Shown: piece after piece, positions 59,679-64,000 of the stretch
Layout of the letters: every line of letters begins with the position of its first letter
Numbering within the stretch: position 1 is the first letter of the stretch
Source of the DNA: Vibrio ouci
GTDB taxonomy: Bacteria > Pseudomonadota > Gammaproteobacteria > Enterobacterales > Vibrionaceae
Direction of reading: 5' to 3'
Assembly: GCF_004551525.1 (NCBI RefSeq)
Contig: NZ_SATR01000004.1
Coordinates: forward strand, 62,001-126,000
DNA: 64,000 nt
The notes under the pieces: model-generated
Told to the model about the DNA's origin: nothing
Databases searched by the model: none
Seen by the model: only the letters and a program-made list of their open reading frames with translations
Position numbers and translations under genes: made by a program

Positions 59679-61096
59679 TAATTAGCCTCACATCGATAAA
59701 GGGAACGACGACTTTTCGACGTAAACTCTATGATGCAGTTGAGTGACCTCTCTTGTACAACTAGCTCAACATTCTCTTTGCGTCCAATCAGTTGGACCTT
59801 TTCTAGCGAGTCCAACACACTTTCGTCGGTCAACTTTTGCGCTTTTCCATAGCTATAAAACTGTCCAGAGAATGGCCTTTTTCCCACGTAATAAGTTTCG
59901 ACACTAGGATCCGCCATGGAAAAAATCACCTTGTCACTTTTCTTATCGCCTGTACCCAATTGGATATAGGTTACTGCTGCAATCAGTAACACGGGAACAA
60001 TACTCGCCACCACTTTAAACCACTTAGGATCTCCGGTTATATCAGAAACAAGGATCGCTATAAGTACCCCTAAGGCAGGGATCCCCGGTAACACGTAAGC
60101 AGGAAGAATGTTGCCTGAGAAGGTGAATAGAATGAGTGGCGCTATCAACCACAAAATTAACAAGCTCAATAAACCATTTTTAACTGAAATAGCGGACCCT
60201 AACGCCTTGCGTTTAAACCACAGTAGAGCAGGTAACACGATGGACCAAGGCGCAGCCGAGTAAGCCCAGAACAGCCAAATAGTGCCACGAACTTCATCAT
60301 GGGCACTACCATACAAATCCCCTTCCCAACCACTGACTAAAAAGCGTTTAAAGTGTTCGCCAACAATGAAGTAATCAATAAACCCCGGAGTGGCACGTTC
60401 AGCCATCACATACCAAGGCAGCGCAATCACCAGCATCAATGCGCTGCCAAAGACTATCGGAAATCGTCGCCACAACTGTTTAAATGCGTCCAACAAACCA
60501 TGTTGAATTACTAACCAAGGAAAAACGGCTAACCCCATCAGGACGATGACTAAAGGCCCTTTCGCTAGCAGTCCAATAGCAAGACCAAAGAAGCCTATAT
60601 AACCCCACGCTTGATTCGGCTTTTGTTGTTCATAGCTGAGCCAACATAGATAAAAGCCGATCATCGCAATCGTCATACCCAATGTCAGAGCCATATCCGT
60701 CATAACAGCGCCTGCTGCAATCGAGAAAATACCGCACGTTGCAAGAACCAGCGCTGTGATAAGCCCGCTATACCCCATCCGACGAGCAAACATTGCCATC
60801 ATGACGATAACAGCAATTCCAGCAAGCCAATGAGGGACACGTACCGCGAATTCATTCACGCCAAAGGCTTCGATGCCATAGGCGCTCATCCACGTAAACA
60901 GTGGCGGCTTACCCCAAAATGGCACTCCATAGTCAAACTGCGGGGTGACCCAGTTGCCGGTTTCGATCATCAAGCGCGCCATCTCGCCATACCTAGCCTC
61001 TGTGGTGTCCATCAGTGGATATGCGCCAAGGCTTAATAGCCGAATAAACAGCGCGGCACCTAAAATTGCCCATAGATGAACTCGGTTGAAATTCAC
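59678..61096 (-). CDS. Glycosyltransferase family 39 (ArnT-like)
   Basis: Polytopic inner-membrane glycosyltransferase of 472 residues. It has the family signature near the N-terminus, DTTEARYGEMARLMIETGNW with the conserved acidic residues, and YGVPFWGKPPLFTW, followed by about ten helices and a C-terminal periplasmic part (DPSVETYYVGKRPFSGQFYSYG). Relatives transfer sugars, such as aminoarabinose by ArnT, from undecaprenyl-phosphate carriers to lipid A or other acceptors. Acceptor and sugar cannot be told. It overlaps both neighbours (4 bases with GT2, 1 with gtrA). Confidence 0.9.
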   Translation of the reverse strand: MNFNRVHLWAILGAALFIRLLSLGAYPLMDTTEARYGEMARLMIETGNWVTPQFDYGVPFWGKPPLFTWMSAYGIEAFGVNEFAVRVPHWLAGIAVIVMMAMFARRMGYSGLITALVLATCGIFSIAAGAVMTDMALTLGMTIAMIGFYLCWLSYEQQKPNQAWGYIGFFGLAIGLLAKGPLVIVLMGLAVFPWLVIQHGLLDAFKQLWRRFPIVFGSALMLVIALPWYVMAERATPGFIDYFIVGEHFKRFLVSGWEGDLYGSAHDEVRGTIWLFWAYSAAPWSIVLPALLWFKRKALGSAISVKNGLLSLLILWLIAPLILFTFSGNILPAYVLPGIPALGVLIAILVSDITGDPKWFKVVASIVPVLLIAAVTYIQLGTGDKKSDKVIFSMADPSVETYYVGKRPFSGQFYSYGKAQKLTDESVLDSLEKVQLIGRKENVELVVQERSLNCIIEFTSKSRRSLYRCEAN

Positions 61097-62097
61097 GCTC
61101 TTTTCTCCATTGATTGAAATGTTTGTTGCGGTTGTTTTTGTTCGATTGATTGGATGAGGTAAAGCGGACGCTGCTTGGTCTCAATAAAAATGCGCCCGAT
61201 GTATTCACCCATTACGCCGACACACAAAAGTTGTATTCCCCCCAGCGCGAGTTGGACCACCATCATTGACGGGTAACCGGTAACGGGATCGCCAAACAGC
61301 ATGGTTTTAGCAACTATCATCATGCCGTAGATAAATGCGCTTAACGCAATCAAACTGCCTAGCACCGTTGCAATGCGTAGTGGTCGGATAGAGAATGAGG
61401 TGATGCCGTCAACGGCAAGACCGATTAGCTTGAAGTAATTCCATTTGGTTTCGCCGCAAAAGCGCGCATCGCGCTGAAATTGAATTGTGGCCTGCTTAAA
61501 CCCCGGCCATGCAAAAATCCCTTTCATATAGCGATTTCGCTCCGGCAGAGCATTGATATGGTCAACGACCTCTCGAGCCAAGAGGCGAAAATCACCGACG
61601 TTCTCAGGAATTTCAGACTTAACCATAGAATTGAGTAACCGATAGAAAGCCGCAGCCGATTGCCGCTTGAACCAAGTCTCACCCAACCTTTCACGGCGCT
61701 GCATATTGACGATGTCATAGCCTTCACGCCATTTGGCTAACATCTCTGGGATCAACTCAGGGGGATCTTGCAAGTCAGCATCAATTACAATCACAGCTAA
61801 CCCGTTGCTGTGTTCAAGCCCCGCACTCATCGCTGACTCTTTGCCAAAGTTACGGCTAAGGGCAACACTTTGGATAGATGAGGTTAAAGACTCAAAACGA
61901 TTCACAAGGCGTAAACTATCGTCTGTGCTACCATCATCGATATAAATGATCTCACTAGAATCAGGCAATTGGTCTAGCACGGCGGTAAGGCGTGCATGCA
62001 GTTCGGGTAAAACGTCTTGCTCATTAAAATATGGCACGATGACACTAAGCGTTATCGCCGCGTTTTTGTAGTCTGGAACAGAAGTAACGATACCCAT
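61093..62097 (-). CDS. Glycosyltransferase family 2 (GtrB/ArnC-like)
   Basis: Membrane-anchored GT2 enzyme of 334 residues that loads a sugar onto undecaprenyl phosphate. The catalytic domain has SVIVPYFNEQDVLPEL, IIYIDDGSTDDSLRLV, VIVIDADLQDPPELIPEM with the DxD-type metal site, and NVGDFRLLAREVVDHI. Two C-terminal helices (IATVLGSLIALSAFIYGMMIV, VQLALGGIQLLCVGVMGEYIGRIF) anchor it. It is the first gene of the GT2-GT39-GtrA operon and divergent from a two-component system, which may regulate it. Confidence 0.93.
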   Translation of the reverse strand: MGIVTSVPDYKNAAITLSVIVPYFNEQDVLPELHARLTAVLDQLPDSSEIIYIDDGSTDDSLRLVNRFESLTSSIQSVALSRNFGKESAMSAGLEHSNGLAVIVIDADLQDPPELIPEMLAKWREGYDIVNMQRRERLGETWFKRQSAAAFYRLLNSMVKSEIPENVGDFRLLAREVVDHINALPERNRYMKGIFAWPGFKQATIQFQRDARFCGETKWNYFKLIGLAVDGITSFSIRPLRIATVLGSLIALSAFIYGMMIVAKTMLFGDPVTGYPSMMVVQLALGGIQLLCVGVMGEYIGRIFIETKQRPLYLIQSIEQKQPQQTFQSMEKRA

Positions 62098-62206
62098 ATT
62101 CGCCCCTTATTTACTGGCTTTTAGATTCGAGATGTTCAAGGCGATGGTTGAGCTCACCGCTGATAGAAAGCCAATCTAACAACGACGATGTGGAAAGCTT
62201 GTTGTT

Positions 62207-62224
62207 CACGTTTTTTCCACGTTT
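62207..62224. promoter_or_regulatory. 11-bp-spaced direct repeat in the regulator/glycosyltransferase promoter region
   Basis: CACGTTT occurs twice with a period of 11 bases (62207-62213, 62218-62224). OmpR/PhoB-family regulators bind direct repeats with this spacing. It lies 41 bases upstream of the response regulator gene and 110 bases from the glycosyltransferase operon start. Auto- or cross-regulation is inference. Confidence 0.45.
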
Positions 62225-62264
62225 GAATTGAGATCATTAAGTCGTTAATCATCGAGAGAAGACT

Positions 62265-62939
62265 ATGAACAAGGTATTGCTGGTTGAAGATAACCGTGAA
62301 GTTGCGGGCATCTTATTTGATTACTTCGAATGCGAAGGGATGGAGCTTGATTACGCAGATAACGGCGAACTTGGACTTCAGCTAGCATTAGAAGGATCGT
62401 TCGACCTTATCCTGCTGGATTTAATGCTGCCACGCATGGATGGCCTAACGCTTTGCAATAAGCTCAGAGAAGCCGGTGTAAGTACACCTGTCTTGATGCT
62501 CACTGCGCTGGATAACCGTGAAGATATGCTCAAAGGATTTAAACATGGCGCGGACGATTACTTAACCAAACCGTTTGACTTAGAGATCTTAGAAGCGCGT
62601 ATTCAAGCCTTAATCAAACGCTATCGTGGCCAAGTCGCCAGTACCGTGTTGCAATTTTCGAGCTTAAAAATCGACCAGAAAACCCGCCAAGCGTTTCGTG
62701 AAGACAAGCTGCTAGCGCTCAATCCAACCACCTACACCATACTAGAAATGTTGTGTCAAAAAGCGCCTGAAATCGTTACTCGCCAAGAACTGTCAGAAAA
62801 ACTTTGGCAAGAGAGTGAACCCAATAATGACGTTCTTCGCAGCCACATTTATCAGCTACGAAACCAATTAGATAAGCCGTTTGCCAAGCCGATGCTGACC
62901 ACCATTCCTAAGATTGGCTTTCGTCTAGAGGAACTCTGA
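62265..62939 (+). CDS. OmpR-family response regulator
   Basis: Two-component response regulator of 224 residues. The receiver domain has the acidic pair in VEDN (E8, D9), the phosphoacceptor D52 in ILLDLMLPRMDG, T in LMLTALDN and the switch lysine in DYLTKPFDL. The C-terminal winged-helix has KLLALNPTTYTILEMLCQKAPEIVTRQELSEKLW and RSHIYQLRNQLDKPF. The stop TGA overlaps the kinase ATG by one base. It is divergent from the glycosyltransferase operon, and envelope modification is a likely target. Confidence 0.94.
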   Translation: MNKVLLVEDNREVAGILFDYFECEGMELDYADNGELGLQLALEGSFDLILLDLMLPRMDGLTLCNKLREAGVSTPVLMLTALDNREDMLKGFKHGADDYLTKPFDLEILEARIQALIKRYRGQVASTVLQFSSLKIDQKTRQAFREDKLLALNPTTYTILEMLCQKAPEIVTRQELSEKLWQESEPNNDVLRSHIYQLRNQLDKPFAKPMLTTIPKIGFRLEEL

Positions 62940-64000
62940 TGCTCAACGCCTCTTTCTCAAACACCAAAACTCTAACCGGCCATTTAGCGATCTTTTTCAC
63001 CGCAGTATCCTTCACCGTCGGGATTGTCAGCTTTGCCATCTTCTATCTCGCTCTACAATGGTCTGAAGATAGAGTGGGTGAACGGAGAATTCTTATCGAC
63101 CGTGATGCGGCTGTAGAGCGTTTTTTGAGTGGCGAAAGTGGCGTCATCCAACTCGATGAGCTGACCGTCGCATACAATGATATGGACTTAGTACCAGAAA
63201 ACTATCGCGAATTTTTGCAAAACAAAGTGAGTTATTTGGGTGAAGTGGGTGAAAGCTTTAATCCCCTGTCTCATATGGTATTCAAAGGCCAATATACCGA
63301 CCAAGGCAAAACCCGATCTTTGGTCCTATTAACCTTAATCGACCGAGTTGAATTTGGGGTAGATGAGCTGGTCTATTCAGGCGCCATCGTGGTGATGTTT
63401 GTCGCGACATTAATGTTTGCATTCGGCACCATTCTTTACCGATTATCGATTCGACTCATCGAGCCGCTTAACGATATCACCGAACAGCTCAATCAAGATT
63501 CCATCGATGTCGAACAAGCGTTTTCCATTCAGCCTCAATCGGCACATGAATTTCATTTATTAACCAACAGGCTCAACCAATACCGCTCTGAGTTGAACCA
63601 AACCCTCAAACGTGAACAAGCATTTGCTCGTTATGCCAGCCATGAGCTTAGAACTCCCCTCACTGTGGTCAAAGGCGCAAACAAGTTACTGATGCGCGCA
63701 GAATCCACCGAGTTTCAAAGTCGCCAGGTTCAACGTATAGAAGATGCCACACGCGAAATGATCACCATGGTCGATGCGCTGCTCTCGATTGTCCGCTATG
63801 AGCGCAATACAAGTGATGCTCCGCTAAGGGAAATAACAAAAAACGAAATTGAGTCGATCGTTGAAAGCAATACGACACAAGCCGAGCGCAAACACCTCGA
63901 TATCGAACTCTCCTTTGCTGGCTCGCCGACTACCCGAGCCACAGAGCCAGTAATCAATATGATTCTGGGTAATCTGCTGCGCAATGCCATAGCCGCCACT
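62939..64000 (+). CDS. Sensor histidine kinase, cut by window edge
   Basis: Partial inner-membrane sensor kinase; 354 codons are present from ATG 62939, overlapping the regulator's TGA by one base. Residues about 12-38 form the first helix (HLAIFFTAVSFTVGIVSFAIFYLAL), followed by a periplasmic domain of about 100 residues, a second helix (VYSGAIVVMFVATLMFAFGTILY), a HAMP-like linker and the H-box ARYASHELRTPLTVVKG with the phosphoacceptor histidine. The N-box NLLRNAIAAT is at the very end. The catalytic ATPase remainder lies outside the window. The ligand is unknown. Confidence 0.93.
   Translation, partial: MLNASFSNTKTLTGHLAIFFTAVSFTVGIVSFAIFYLALQWSEDRVGERRILIDRDAAVERFLSGESGVIQLDELTVAYNDMDLVPENYREFLQNKVSYLGEVGESFNPLSHMVFKGQYTDQGKTRSLVLLTLIDRVEFGVDELVYSGAIVVMFVATLMFAFGTILYRLSIRLIEPLNDITEQLNQDSIDVEQAFSIQPQSAHEFHLLTNRLNQYRSELNQTLKREQAFARYASHELRTPLTVVKGANKLLMRAESTEFQSRQVQRIEDATREMITMVDALLSIVRYERNTSDAPLREITKNEIESIVESNTTQAERKHLDIELSFAGSPTTRATEPVINMILGNLLRNAIAAT

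Overview
The window looks like core chromosome of a Vibrio (Vibrionaceae, Gammaproteobacteria). The evidence is a psp regulon next to a sapABCDF operon, a 135-residue VicH-type H-NS, and the order hisGDCBHAF(IE) - NhaC-type carrier - hns - gsk - mnmA - hflD - purB - eight-gene lipid operon - htpX - bioD/C/F/B - bioA, which I recall from Vibrio cholerae. Coding density is high. I see no rRNA, tRNA, CRISPR array, insertion sequence or prophage. Two genes run off the edges: an RND pump at the left and a sensor kinase at the right.

Layout. 1-3352: RND efflux operon with two adaptor lipoproteins (VexIJK-like). 3540-6109: pspABC under a sigma-54 promoter, divergent from pspF. 6224-12270: sapABCDF plus a DUF2927 gene. 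12324-13675: DUF2750 gene and manganese-dependent pyrophosphatase. 13982-15187: a putative 10-TM metal exporter behind two Fur-like boxes, possibly leaderless. 15288-22665: complete his operon with a five-histidine leader peptide and attenuator. 22819-24711: NhaC-family carrier under a lysine riboswitch. 25287-31081: hns, gsk (PurR box in the promoter spacer), a small unknown gene, mnmA, hflD, purB (PurR box upstream). 31372-37391: eight-gene operon (NTF2-like, SDR, flavin amine oxidase-like, DUF1365, CFA-synthase-like, DUF2878, chalcone-isomerase-like, DUF3833), which resembles singlet-oxygen (ECF sigma/ChrR) regulons and lipid-modifying gene sets. 37541-43999: htpX, a small unknown gene, and the biotin cluster with a BirA-type operator. 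44065-51075: DUF2057 gene, porin, dinG, TauE/SafE exporter, priC, DUF2496, roxA. 51157-58939: chemoreceptor, xthA, fabV, fadE and a PsrA-like TetR regulator. 59286-64000: GtrA/GT39/GT2 envelope-glycosylation operon divergent from an OmpR-type two-component system.

The genes group into envelope stress and defence (efflux, Psp, Sap, lipid glycosylation), amino-acid, purine and biotin biosynthesis with classical feedback devices (his attenuator, L-box, PurR, BirA), and fatty-acid metabolism (CFA-like operon, FabV, FadE/PsrA with a FadR-like site).

The points most worth a second look are the lysine riboswitch on an NhaC-type carrier, the CFA/amine-oxidase operon and its candidate ECF promoter, the Fur-like boxes over the putative metal exporter, a strong orphan plus-strand terminator at 59246-59276 that implies an unannotated small RNA near psrA, and two copies of a 103-bp hairpin repeat.
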